Below, piece by piece: positions 22,441 through 33,193 of a stretch of 64,000 nucleotides of DNA (positions are counted from its first letter, which is position 1; every line of letters begins with the position of its first letter). This DNA is from Nymphaea colorata (Eukaryota; Streptophyta; Magnoliopsida; Nymphaeales; Nymphaeaceae), in the NCBI RefSeq assembly GCF_008831285.2, contig NC_045150.1:3858001-3922000 (forward strand), read 5' to 3'. The notes below the pieces were generated by a model. That model saw nothing but the letters and a program-made list of their open reading frames with translations, searched no databases and was not told the origin of the DNA. A program made the translations under genes and the position numbers.

Positions 22441-25400
22441 AAAGTGTGTGACGCTTGTTTTATTTTTCAGGTCGGGTCGGATCGGGTCCAGATCCAGACC
22501 CGAGCTGCACTCGTGGTAAGGAGCCCGTCGCGCGAGGGAGTTCCCCTCCCTGACTTCTTCAGCGTCTTCTTCTTCCCCTTCTTCGTCTCTTTGTCTGCTA
22601 CGACCGCAGCACGGTGAAGAACGAGGCGTTGGGTTGAGCAGCGGCCACAGCAAGGGCAGTGGCAACGGCGGCAGCACGTGGGTAAGCTCCCTCTCTCGCC
22701 CTCTCTGTCTGCCTCTTCCCTTCTCTCCTGCGCATTCTTCCCTCTCTGCAGTGCTCTCTCCTTCCACGCACGTTGTCCCTCTCCTCCTTGCTCGAGCTCT
22801 CATTCCCCTCCTTCTCTCGCCTCCTCCTCCCTTCTCTCTCGCCTTTTCCTCCTTCCTCTTCCTTCTTCTCCTCCTCCATCCTGTGCAGACACTTCCCTCA
22901 CCGTCTGAACCCTCTATCTCCGACCGTCTCTCCCTTCTCTATCTGCCCTACCCTCTCTGCCCGTCTCTCCACTCCGTCTGAACTCCCTTTGGTCAATTTT
23001 TGACTCGTTTAGGGCTTTTTGGTCAATATGCAGCTTGGGGACGCATTTGTTTCCGCACATAGCAGCGGGGTAAAGGCGTTGGCGGTGGTGGCATTGAGGG
23101 ATTCTAGCCATTTGGGGGCCTTTCGAACCCTTGAGGTGGCTGCCTAGACCATTGCAGCAGTCTAGGGTCGTGATTTGGGGTGAGCAAGGCGTAATTGAGC
23201 CCATTTTATTTTATATTTTCCTTTGGAGCATGTATAATTCTTGTTGAAGCATGCTATAATTTAGAATTGGTGTTTTGGGGATGCATGTTAGCGATTGTGC
23301 TTTTTGGGGAAAGTGTAGGATTATGTTGGAGAAGCGTTGATTCATGTATTTATTGATCTCTTAGACTCGAGGTGTTGATTTTTGAAGCAATAGGGAAGCA
23401 TGGTAGAAATTGTGATGTTGTGGAGAAGATTTAGAACCGTCTTTTTTAGCACGTGGCTCACGCTTTTGCGAGCGGGCTTATCTTGGAGTTATTTGGGGAA
23501 AGTGTACCGAAGTTAGATGTGACAATGGGGTTGATGCCTAGACAATAGAAACTATTTAAGAATGTGTTAAGGATGGACTGAATGAAGCATTGAGTTTTGG
23601 GGTCTCGTGCCAATGTCTAGAAGTTAGGAGGAGGCCTATTGGAGGGCCTGTATGTCGACACTACTCATCAACACCCTCTTGAGGCGATGATATGTGCCTC
23701 AATGATTTTGTTTTAACTTGGTTTGGATTGAAAAACTAATTAGTAGAGATCTTACCTTTTTTCTATGTCTACAGGTACACCGGGCACGTCCCGTAGACCT
23801 TGAGCGACCAGATTTGAAGCTCGAGGCATTTTGGAGAGTTTTCTGGATGCATGACAGGTATGGCAGCATTCCAGGCAAATCCTTGCCTAGGGCACTGTGT
23901 GAATGTGTGTTCTTATGATCGTGGGATCCTAGGATTGTGATGTGATTGATTAATTGATTGTTTGGTGAATGAATGTGTGTATGCATGCAAATGGTTTGAT
24001 ATCTGATATGATGTATTTTGAAAAGCTATTAGAAGTTTGTCTTGAAATATCACGCATTTGCATGTGCATGCTAGAATTGATAACTGCTTAGGACAGATGA
24101 GGTTGGGTATCGAGTCGAGTGTCTCCTCGACCCCAATTGTGCATTAGAAAGCATCCTAGAATGGTAACTGCATAGGACAACTACGAGCCCATCATAGATC
24201 GAGACTACTCTCTGTGGTTTGGCTAAGTTTTTCAAAGATGTAATTAGTGTGATAATGAATGTAAATGTTGTGTTTGTTGCATACACATTACTGTGGGCAA
24301 TGATACAAATGATTGAACAGAGGGTAGTTGTACCCATAATGTTGAGACAGTTAGCCAAAACTGTTGTTGTTATGTATAGCCCTCGTGTGGAGGCAATTGG
24401 AGGTGTGAGTTCACTCGTGAAGTGAACCAACCTCATGAGCTAGCCAGTTAATTGTGTTTGTGCAAGGATAATTGTAAGAATGAAAGAATAAGAGATGAGA
24501 GGCCAGTGGGATGTAGCTATGTGTTTGGGAGTTGTACCGCCTTCGCCACTGGTCTCGCCTGTTCGGAGCGCAGGAGGTGCAAGGCCCCAGGGTACTGTTG
24601 TGTGACGTGCTTGGAGCGTGGGCTCCTGCCTTCCCAACCTAGGTGTCCAAGGGAGGGCTAAGTATCTCTCCATGGAATTCACACATCCATGGATGAGTGC
24701 TCTACCGCTGCAGTAAATGGATGGATCCATACTGTTCTGGGCCACCATGGGGTTGTCTCTCGACTGTAGGCCACTCGCGGTGTGCACGTGCCTGTGTTTG
24801 CACCCCACAGAAACTGTCAATTCACTAATATTGATAAAAATAAAATGTATGTGAATAAACTGTACGGGATTGATGTGCATGTGATTGTTGTGCTTATGAA
24901 TGCAAGTAACATGTTTAAGCATGCCTTGCATGTGATCTGAAATTGTGTGACTGTGGCGATTGAGTGGCCTTTGCATGTCGTGCCCTGACATGACATGATG
25001 ACAGACTGTTCTGATGTTTGCTCGTATAATTGAGCCCTACCTAAGAAGGTTTAGACTTGTCCTGGCTTGTTGTCATACTGCGAAGGCTAAGCCTTCAGTT
25101 GTTTCCTTTTTCAGGTTTCGGCAGACCTGGGGTAACAGGTTGAGCAGATGGCTTCACTCACGTTCTAGTGGAAAGGTTTTGGGTCAATTGTAGCGTCAGA
25201 GCGTCTTGTTTTGGTTTTATTGATGCCTTATTTTTGTTAGGTATCAATGTTGTGAGTTGGACATTTTTGTCATTGTACAGATGAACTGAAATTCTTATTT
25301 AATGGAAAGCTTGCCCATTGTTTTGCATTGCTTGGCTCATCTCTTTTGAAATTGTTGTGTAGTCGCACCTCGGTGCTTGATGTTTAAAAAAAATGTTTGA
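22440..25400. other. Unassigned moderately GC-rich block with CT-rich tract
   Basis: A sharp change from AT-rich DNA occurs at about 22440. A CT-rich, purine-poor tract fills about 22530-22980, followed by unique sequence to about 25400. Candidate splice-like 'TTTTTCAGG' sites occur at about 22460 and 25110. Frames here (up to 183 codons on the minus strand at 24440-24991) are low-complexity or show no domain. The boundaries in composition suggest one inserted unit, perhaps a long non-coding LTR or leader, but no terminal repeats were found. Confidence 0.35.
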
Positions 25401-27865
25401 GTGTCAAAAGGTCAGAGTGTGACAAAGTGGGTTGATTTGGATCCATCGATTTCAGTACCATGAAATAAAGTACAATTCCAGCCAGGGTCATTCTTGAATG
25501 GCTCAAAATCATGTCAAATTGCTGAATAAATGTGATAACAACAATAATAGTAGCAATAGCTATTAATGAAGAAACCACTTAAATCAAACAAAACCAAATT
25601 GTTCTTAGCTCACTAACAAATCACAGTATTATCATGTCAGAGAGGCATTGTGATCACCACAACACCAATATATTGCTAGAATGCTGGATGCACATCATGT
25701 ACTTAATAGGCAGCCAAGTTGGAGAAGAGAAAAACCAAGTTAGAACGAGACTGTCATAAGTTAATGTGGGAAATACACAATAACATAATGGAGAATGCAG
25801 ACAAGAAGGAAATGAATTTCCAAATTTACATGAATCGTTGAACATGTCCTGCCTGCAAGATACACCCACAATGATTTCATTTGAAAGCAGAGACTAGAGA
25901 TTAAATAAGTAACTAGTTTGGGAAAAAAAGAAATTAACATAACACTAGAAGAAAAAACAGTTCTTTATGACCAACTTAAGCATAAAATGCTTATTCATGT
26001 GCATATATTTCTAATAGAAGCACTAAATTAGCATGTGCTAGAGGAATAAGTAAACAGCATGGAAAGCAGCACTTTCAACATATGGAAAAATGTTAGTGGA
26101 AGACAACCTGCTACAACACAAGGTTATGTTGTAATCAGAAATCTAGTAATAAGTTATCACAACCCATCATACAACAAACATAAAGAAGACAAAATGAAAT
26201 GGCATGCCTAAGAGTGGATCATTGGAAAAACACATGCCATTCACTTTGATGAAACCTAAAACCAATACTCTGCCCCATACCACATCCTATCATCCATGTC
26301 AATAGAGGCATGCTTCAAGAATCTTGACCTCTTGTAGCCCAAGAACCAAATCAGGCCAAAACAAACATCAAACATATTGCTCTTGTGCCTTCAATCAGAA
26401 AAAGTGGCTACGAAAGGAAAGACCATTCACTGCAAAGGTATGAAGTATGGACTACATACATCTCTTTGATCTCTCTATCACAAGAAACCAATCTCAACAC
26501 AACAGCGACTGAAACTGAATGGAGGAGGCGTATGCTGGAAACAGGCCATTGGTGATTGAGGAGGTGGATGTATCACCTTCTTAGCCATGGGAGGTCAGAA
26601 TGAAGATCATATGCTGCACCGACATCCCCTTCCCAACTCTGCCTATAACAATCTTTTCCTTCCCCCTTCCCATCTCTGGGATATTTAACCCTATGATGCA
26701 CTTGTCATGCACAGAAGTGCTAAGGAAAATAGAGGGACGAAGAATGAAGAAGTCAAACTCATCTCAATCCAACTTTTAAACAAATTCGACCATCTCCAAG
26801 CTTCCAAACAGTGGGAGCCTAAAAGTTAAAAATGCATCACTAAAAACACTCAGAATTAATGCTACGAATATGATGGAACCAAGCTGGTTGGTGGATATTG
26901 CAGGTGGTGACTGACTTGATGGGAATGGGTGCAGACTATTGCGTCCAGTGTGTGGGCCTTGCCTTCCTCATGTCGATGCCTATAGAAAGTTGTCGTGTGC
27001 TACTCTTTCTCTCTCGCTCGCTGACCTGTATAAAGACAAACAAGCTGAAATCAACAAGCATGTGACAAGCAACTGCACTACCCAGTGCTAATTTATCAAC
27101 ATGTAATCATCAGTTTTCGGAAGAATGGATGAGCGTGGTACTTACCATGCACAACCAAAGTAAACATGTTAGGCACGCCAGTAAAAAAAATTGCTGCATC
27201 GTGTAATCCAGAATCAGATCAGATGTTAGAATTTCTCAATAAGAGAAATTCTAGTTATTTGTTATATAAGAAATGGGTGCTATCATAAGTACATTGTTTA
27301 AATTAAAGCAAGTAATGTTTTCTCTTTCATCTGCAATACTTATAAGGTATTGAATAATTCATCATCTTTGAAGTAAAAATTGTTAATAACGGCTAAGCAA
27401 ATTTTCTAATTGCACAACCAAGGCAAAACAGATTTTGGCCAGAAAAAAAAAAGATTTTTTGGTGTTTTTATTCTTATTTTTGACATGATCTTTGTGGATG
27501 ATATATACTAGTCTATTTTCCCAAAAACTTATGCTTCACTATCTGTCGCATAGCTATGCTTTGCTTCACAAGCTTAGCGCAGCGCTTCACCTTGGCGCAC
27601 TGGACAACATTGTATAATACTGTGAATTGCTGGCTAAAATTTGAAGTTCAACCAAATCAATGAAATTGGGCAACTGTCCAAAAAAATCTATGCACAGAAA
27701 GTGCATGGTAATACTAGTAAGACCTTGACAATAACTCAAATCCAAGCAAACAATTAAGTACTAAAAGAACATAAGAAATTTACCTCTCCAAATAATCAGG
27801 CTCTCTTCTCCTTTTCAATGGGTAGCAAGATCAAGGTTAGGCAGAACCCTTCCAAATTATACCAA
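25400..27865. other. No gene recognised
   Basis: AT-rich sequence. The frames are short and featureless. A stretch near 27540-27600 is rich in CTTCACAAGCTTAGCGC-like words, a weaker relative of which occurs near 52410, so it may be part of a dispersed repeat. Confidence 0.5.
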
Positions 27866-28375
27866 CATAGCAACACCCTGGATCACTGTGATAATCATAC
27901 AACAGTTATCAATGATGACTTCCTCATAATAGATCTCTGGATACTTTTCTGCTACCCTCTCGGCAGCACTGCAACCAATGATAATGGAAAGCTAAGTGAG
28001 ATCAAAGAAGAGAGAAATCATCATCTCGGAAATGGAAAGCAAATATAAATGTACCTTAAGAAAAAGTCCATCAGTCTTCCTCCTAATGTTGGCTTTGTGT
28101 ATGAGAGAAACTTTTTTTCTTCCATGGGTTTTAGCATAGTGGAAAGCATATTCTCCAAATGTCAGCCTAGCTTGTCTGGTAATGATTTTGAGACTGTCAA
28201 CAACTCCTCTAACAACCTGATTACACAGGCAAGAGGAAAAAATTAACTGAAAAGCTTGAAAGAGAGGGCAAGAGAAAAACAAGAGATTAGCATTGCTCAC
28301 TGATGCTCCAGACTACTGTACTCTCCTTCCATGTTCTCATGAATTGCCACATTATCGGGTTTTGTAAGCAGTAAA
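27866..28375 (-). pseudogene. NAD-isocitrate dehydrogenase catalytic subunit, pseudogene fragment
   Basis: Three exons match the catalytic subunit of plant mitochondrial NAD-dependent isocitrate dehydrogenase, which oxidises isocitrate to 2-oxoglutarate in the TCA cycle. Exon a (about 28375-28301) encodes ...IHENMEGEYSSLEHQ. Exon b (28216-28054) encodes VVRGVVDSLKIITRQ...FHYAKTHGRKKVS..HKANI..KTDGLFLK, with a clean acceptor and a GT donor. Exon c (27968 to about 27866) encodes CCRE, then an extra G shifts the frame, then VAEKYPEIYYEEVIIDNCCM. Lesions: short deletions in exon a remove part of the YKTRYDNVDLIT-like region, the exon a donor seems to have lost a G, and exon c has a 1-base insertion. 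All exons 5' of exon a and 3' of exon c are missing. The 11.7-kb element begins only about 40 bp beyond exon a. Confidence 0.85.
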
Positions 28376-28415
28376 TCTGAATTAGATGGATAGCATGAAT
28401 CAAGGATTTCAGTTA

Positions 28416-28660
28416 GTTTGATGGCCTGGAAATATGGAATCGGAAATATATTTCTGGAAATATATTTCTTGGAAAAAAGGAATGGGAAAAATATTTCTGA
28501 TTCCCATTTTGATGTGTGTGTGATGACTGAGAAATATATTTGTAGAAATATATTTCTGTGTTTGATGATAAGGAAATATATTTCCACATTTTCAGAAAAT
28601 TAATTCTTAGTTTGGTAATAAGGAAACATTTTTCCACATTTTCCACAAGAGGAAGATTGA
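28416..28660. repeat. Left terminal region of the 11.7-kb element
   Basis: Holds the outer 20-bp inverted repeat and about a dozen partly palindromic words of the GGAAATATATTTC type, several spaced by 20-40 bp. This dense array has its counterpart at the right end. Confidence 0.65.
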
Positions 28661-28959
28661 TATGGCATTGTAAGCAACACCCATTCCAAGCTCCATGCAA
28701 CTTCATCTTCTGTCCTCCCATTTATTAATAGAAGTTGTCCTTTCGGATCTGCATTATCTAACTGACATAAGTTCTACCACCATTTGATAGCTTATGCATG
28801 ACTAAGTAGTTTGTGATAGAAAGCGCAAGAAATAAGCAGGACCATGTCTAATAGAAACAACATCAGCAAGTTTATCAAAAGGAACCATACTATTAGATCT
28901 GGATGCTAGCAGTCTTCCTATTAGCTTTCTCATGTATCCCTACACCATTTGTGCAGGCC

Positions 28960-29060
28960 TTAGTCTCCACCAACAGCAGCACAAAACAAGATCAAGGGCG
29001 TCTTCTCTTCATCCACATACTGAAGATCTTGCATGAAGGAAGAAAAGAGAAGTAAGACCA
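28960..29060 (-). pseudogene. Unidentified captured exon fragment, repeat A
   Basis: The minus-strand reading MQDLQYVDEEKTPLILFCAA follows a possible splice acceptor. In repeat B the same segment continues in another frame, with sequences such as MVYAYVRNVIGRLLASRS and VPFDKLADVVS (35626-35444). It is not the next part of the P4-ATPase (which would continue toward the PKGQLL region). It may come from a second host gene. I cannot name it. Confidence 0.35.
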
Positions 29061-29257
29061 CATTATGATCACATCCACATACAGCTTGGACACAGAAGAA
29101 GTTTATGATCTTATATAGTAAAAGATTATTAATTTTCTTTACCAAAGTTATCAAATGCCAAAAAGAGAAAACATTTCAATTCTTTGTGACAATCTGCCTT
29201 GATGAGACAAAAGTGACCTGGGCTCATGAGAAAAGAGAAGAATGAAGCATGACTAAC

Positions 29258-29378
29258 CAGGAGAAATTAGGTTGCAAGAGAGCGCTATCTGAATGGCTGC
29301 ATTTTGTTTATCACCAATAAGCATCCAAAAGTTGATTCCAGCCTTCCGAAGCAGATCTATTGTTTCAGGAACACTTTC
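29258..29378 (-). pseudogene. Captured P4-ATPase exon 3, repeat A
   Basis: Encodes [29 protein letters not shown] and [11 protein letters not shown]. This matches the hinge region of plant aminophospholipid ATPases of the ALA2/ALA3 type (usual form: [19 protein letters not shown]), just after the nucleotide-binding domain. Acceptor CAG at 29381-29379 and donor GT after 29258 are both present. The conserved TGDK motif reads IGDK here (Thr to Ile). In the whole enzyme this motif is needed for the phosphorylated intermediate that drives lipid flipping. Confidence 0.85.
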
Positions 29379-29483
29379 CTGCAATGGCATCCAAAAGAAA
29401 ATGAAGACAATCTACTTTATGTCAAACCAAAAGGAAAGCTCTCACATGAAACAATACTCCCAGAGAAGGAAAAAGAGAAGCAC

Positions 29484-29557
29484 CTGTCTTCTATTGCAGC
29501 AACTCCAAGAACCTCAAGACTGTGGTCAAAACATTGGCAAACTTCAGCACTTCTCCA
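29484..29557 (-). pseudogene. Captured P4-ATPase exon 2, repeat A
   Basis: Encodes AEVCQCFDHSLEVLGVAAIE and then DR, matching the EVCQ.LEH.L..LGV.AIEDR region of ALA2/ALA3 flippases, directly upstream of the VPETI segment in exon 3. A GT donor follows at 29483. The 5' edge of the exon is not certain. Confidence 0.8.
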
Positions 29558-29725
29558 CTAAAGGGAATGATTTGCATGCATTGACAAACTTTACATCTTC
29601 ATTATATGACTCAAATATGTCACCAAAGCCAGAGTTCAGTCGGAAAGAATCACTTGAACAGAAACCAAAAAGTAGAGAAAAATCAAGATCTCAAAAAATC
29701 AAAATCTCAAAACTAAACAGCTCAC

Positions 29726-29827
29726 CTCCTAGTCAACTAGAGAAGCATTAGACTCTTTAAACAACAGAGACCATTCTCTATATTCATCTTCTGATAATTC
29801 TTGCCATGCCAAGCAAAGGGTTCGCAA
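29726..29827 (-). pseudogene. Captured P4-ATPase exon 1, repeat A
   Basis: Encodes LRTLCLAWQEL, SEDEYREWSLLFKE and SNASLVD, matching the LRTLCLAWREL...EW...FKEA region of ALA2-type flippases. A TAG stop at 29731-29729 stands where repeat B has a TGG tryptophan codon. A GT donor follows at 29725. Upstream, near 29900-29960, a further possible exon reads QICKVFVER before a GT. I could not place that piece in the family. Confidence 0.85.
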
Positions 29828-31428
29828 CACCAAAATCCGACCACCGAATCCAGAAAAACAACTAAACCCTAAATCTTCACCATTCATGTTCAAACACTAA
29901 CCTTTCGACGAAGACCTTGCAGATCTGCTCACATAGGAACCATCGAGAGAGGAAGAGATGGAGGGCTTCTTTTATAACTTTGGTCCCAAAATTTCGAAAT
30001 TTTTAGAGTGTCAAGTTCAATGCAAAACTTTGACCCAAAAACCATACAAAAGTCGGTTCCCAACCTCTGCAAAATCATTGGTGGAACTAGTAGTTTTGTG
30101 CAGTTTGAGGAAGATAAGAGTCCAATAAGTGGGAAGTCCAAATCGAACACAGCGAACAACCAGATATTAAGATAGACCAAAAAATGCACATTTACTACCT
30201 CAAATAGAAACAAGTCAAAAGGTTCTTCAAAAGTGTTGCTTACTAGTTTCCTTACAGAAGTTGAAAAATAAACAATTGCTAAAGTGTGAAGAAAAGGGCA
30301 ACATTGTGTCCATTTAGATTTTTGACTTGTGCTCCAACTCTTCCAACTCCTCCACTGAAAGGATCCGCCCTCACATTTCTCCAAAAGTGCCTACGGCTGC
30401 AATGACCAACTTGAAAAAAAATGAGAACAAAGAAAAACAAGGGCATAAACCTAAAGCTTAGACCCACTCATGAGGAAGAACTCTAAGCTCAACTAATAAA
30501 CAAATGATATACATGAATAACCAAAATCGTTACTTGAAATCTATGTTCTCTAAATTAACTGGACCTAAATATAAACAAATTTGAAAGACCGTGAAAGAAG
30601 CCTACACAACTCTGACTTAAGTTGTCATATCACACCCAAAATCCAAACTCAATTCTGGTAAAAGATAGACCAATTGAAAATTGTTTGGTTTCTGCAAGCA
30701 ATCTAATTTATGCACATATATGTAACTTTCTCTAGCAAAAATTCTCTGTTTTCAACATCAACTTTGCAACGACTGGGTCAGACCAGACTCCCTACAATAA
30801 AATAAACTAAACCCAAGGGATAAGTCTTGGGAAGCAAAACAAATCAATCATCAAATGTTAAAGTCACCCAAACATCCATAGTTTTGGAATAGAATTCTGC
30901 ATCAATCTCTGCAATTGTAGGAGATTTCTGGTGTAGAGGGTGTGGTTTAGAGTTCTCGGGCAATGTAAATGCATAACACTTGGCTTCCTACCAATTATGA
31001 CAAGCTGACAAACAATAAACACAAACAACCAATGATAGGATTTGCCGATCTTTGTGCGAACTTTTGCAGATAGCATTAGTTTTTGTTTCAGCCAAAAATT
31101 TATGTAAACTCACTCAAATCAAATTGGATGCCACAATTTTGCAGGGAACTCAAGTCAAAACTGGATTGTGAAGTACAAGATCAAACTCTCGTGCAACAGG
31201 AATCGGCTTTTCCAAAACCACTATACATCCACAAGAACACTGATGAGTTGGGCTTTAAACTTTGACATCAGCTGCATGAATCAAAAGACACTGACTATGT
31301 AAAAAAAAAAAAAAAACTAATGATAAAAAAGTTAAAAGCTAACGACTCTTTCAAACCCTTTCCTAAGCAAACCTTAAAAGAGAAATCAACAAAAATACTA
31401 CCTAGCCTTCACAAGAAAACAAACTGTG

Positions 31429-31640
31429 ATGGGAACATGGAAAGGGGAAGATGAAAAATTCATTACACTCAGCATGAGTGGAATATGTTTGAGGGGTTTC
31501 ATCTATTCTACGATGGACTACCGGTTTGGTAATAAAAAGGACAACATTTTTCAAAACCAGGGGGTTCCTCATATGCCCATAAAGTCAAGAAACATTACAA
31601 GAGATGTAAAGTATTTACTTTTAAATAGTTTATAAATAAT
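31429..31640 (+). other. Open frame shared by repeats A and B, function unknown
   Basis: A plus-strand frame beginning MGTWKGEDEKFITLSMSGIC is kept in both copies (31426-31635 and 37773-37961) with few changes. It lies in the strand opposite to the captured exons. Its conservation may just reflect recent duplication. No domain is recognised. Confidence 0.25.
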
Positions 31641-32320
31641 CAATTTAAATAATAAGCCGAACGTGCTCGTGTTGTGCGAATGATATGCCTTTCATTTACC
31701 CTCAATACCGTACAAGCACCGAGATTCATTTCGCATAAATGTTGTTGAATGGGAAGCCTTTAAATTTCAAAAAATTGAACATAAAGTAATCATCCTCATC
31801 GTCTTAAGAAATCAAAAAGAAGAGCAGATATTGACCCAAGGATCGCACATCCATGAAAGATTGTCACATTTCAATTCCTTCGACTTCAGCCTTCATGCCA
31901 TTTATCTCTTGACATGCACCTTTTTTGTTTTTCTTGGTTTTGCTTTTTTTTTTTTCTGCATTTGGCTTTTCGCCTTTTCATTTTTTCTTGCTTTTGATTT
32001 TCTTTTTCAGTCCGACCTTCACCTTTGATGGAATACCTCACCACCCCAAAGGCTACTATGAAGCTCAACCACTTTGGTGGTCAGGTGTAATTTTGTCACA
32101 TATCAACCCGTTTCACTCTGCCTGTTTTCAACATGCCAAAAGTTCATAAGTCATTATCTTCGCGGTATAGACATAAACAACCTATATGCCCACCCAGTAC
32201 TCTTGATTATTAAATTAGAGGAACAACTACTCAAGCCCCAAGCACATCTCTCAACTCTTATTTTGCTACCTGCCAATATTTTATAATGCATTATGGCTTC
32301 TCTCTTAGGGTATTTTCCTC

Positions 32321-32527
32321 CTAAACCCTTACAGACACTTGATCACTAAAGTCAAGAGCATCTCCTAGTATTGACTTTCTCAGCTTCATAGGATCTTTCC
32401 AAACTTCCTCTTCTAATGATTGGCAACAAAAAAAACTTGAAAGTTTCCTTTTACATGGGCAGGTAGTAAGAACAAAACGAAGGCATATCATTGCGTGATA
32501 AGACACTTTTAAAATGTTTTTAGGCAC
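32321..32527 (-). other. Unidentified minus-strand frame shared by repeats A and B
   Basis: The frame contains SLEEEVWKDPMKLRKSILGD in repeat A and SLEEEIWKNPMKLRKSRLGD in repeat B (38882-38676). The codon-like pattern of replacements suggests an exon of a host gene, but I do not recognise the family. Confidence 0.35.
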
Positions 32528-33193
32528 AATTAAAAATTTTCTCTTTCAAAAAAGCACTTGACATCAAATGGCATCACCTGGAATTAGGAACTCTCTTCTA
32601 CCAAAAGAGGAGTTTTTATTAAACTAGACTGATTTGTTGGGTAGAAGAAGAACTTAGTTTGCTCTCCTATAGAAGTAGGTTAGATCAAACTATCCAATTC
32701 AAAAATCGAACTATCGAATTCAAAAATCAAATACAAATCATACATTCTACTCTGTCCCCACCAATCTAATCACTTCTTCCTTGCACCTTATGCTAAATAA
32801 ATCAAGAATTCAAGCAAAAAAAATAAAATAGTTTATAAGAACATAAACATGTCCTAAAAAACGAAGAAGTGAACCTATATTTACTAAGTTGAACCCTTAC
32901 CAACTATAAGATATAAAATTTCACTCAAAAAAAAAATGAAAACAACAAAGCAAACCTTTCCACCAATGTCTTGTGAGGTTAATGACTAAAGATCCAAAAT
33001 TCCAAAAAAAATGAAGACTACTAAGTAATGTTGCAAATCCAACCTAATTAGTCCAACTGAAAACTAGTGGCTGTTTTACATATGCCAAAGATGTTTTAGA
33101 TACAAAAAAAAAAACAAAAATTTTTGAAGGTCATTTTTATATTTAAAAACGATTTTTAATTTGGTGAAAATTCTATGAGAAACACAGGACAAC

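Larger units (their letters stand above)
28665..33193. repeat. Direct repeat A inside the 11.7-kb element (4.5 kb)
   Basis: Nearly collinear with repeat B (35307-39542). It starts at GCATTGTAAGCAACAC (GCACTGTAAGCAACAC in B) and ends at GAAACACAGGACAAC in both. Small indels explain the 0.3-kb length difference. By eye the copies are roughly nine-tenths identical where aligned. It includes P4-ATPase exons on the minus strand. Confidence 0.9.

Noticed and set aside
22429-22981. Several overlapping frames of 76-124 codons on both strands
   Set aside because: All come from one CT/GA-rich tract, giving Ser/Leu/Pro-rich or Glu/Arg-rich low-complexity peptides.
24440-24991. 183-codon minus-strand frame
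   Set aside because: Rich in His, Thr and Ile without domain or start context. Reported only as part of the unassigned block.
28413-28721. Minus-strand frames across the left end of the 11.7-kb element
   Set aside because: They read through the AT-rich subterminal repeat array. The only real coding sequence is the IDH exon just outside it.
31886-32149. Phe-rich and Lys-rich frames near 31.9 kb and 38.3 kb
   Set aside because: Translations of a T-rich tract present in both direct repeats.
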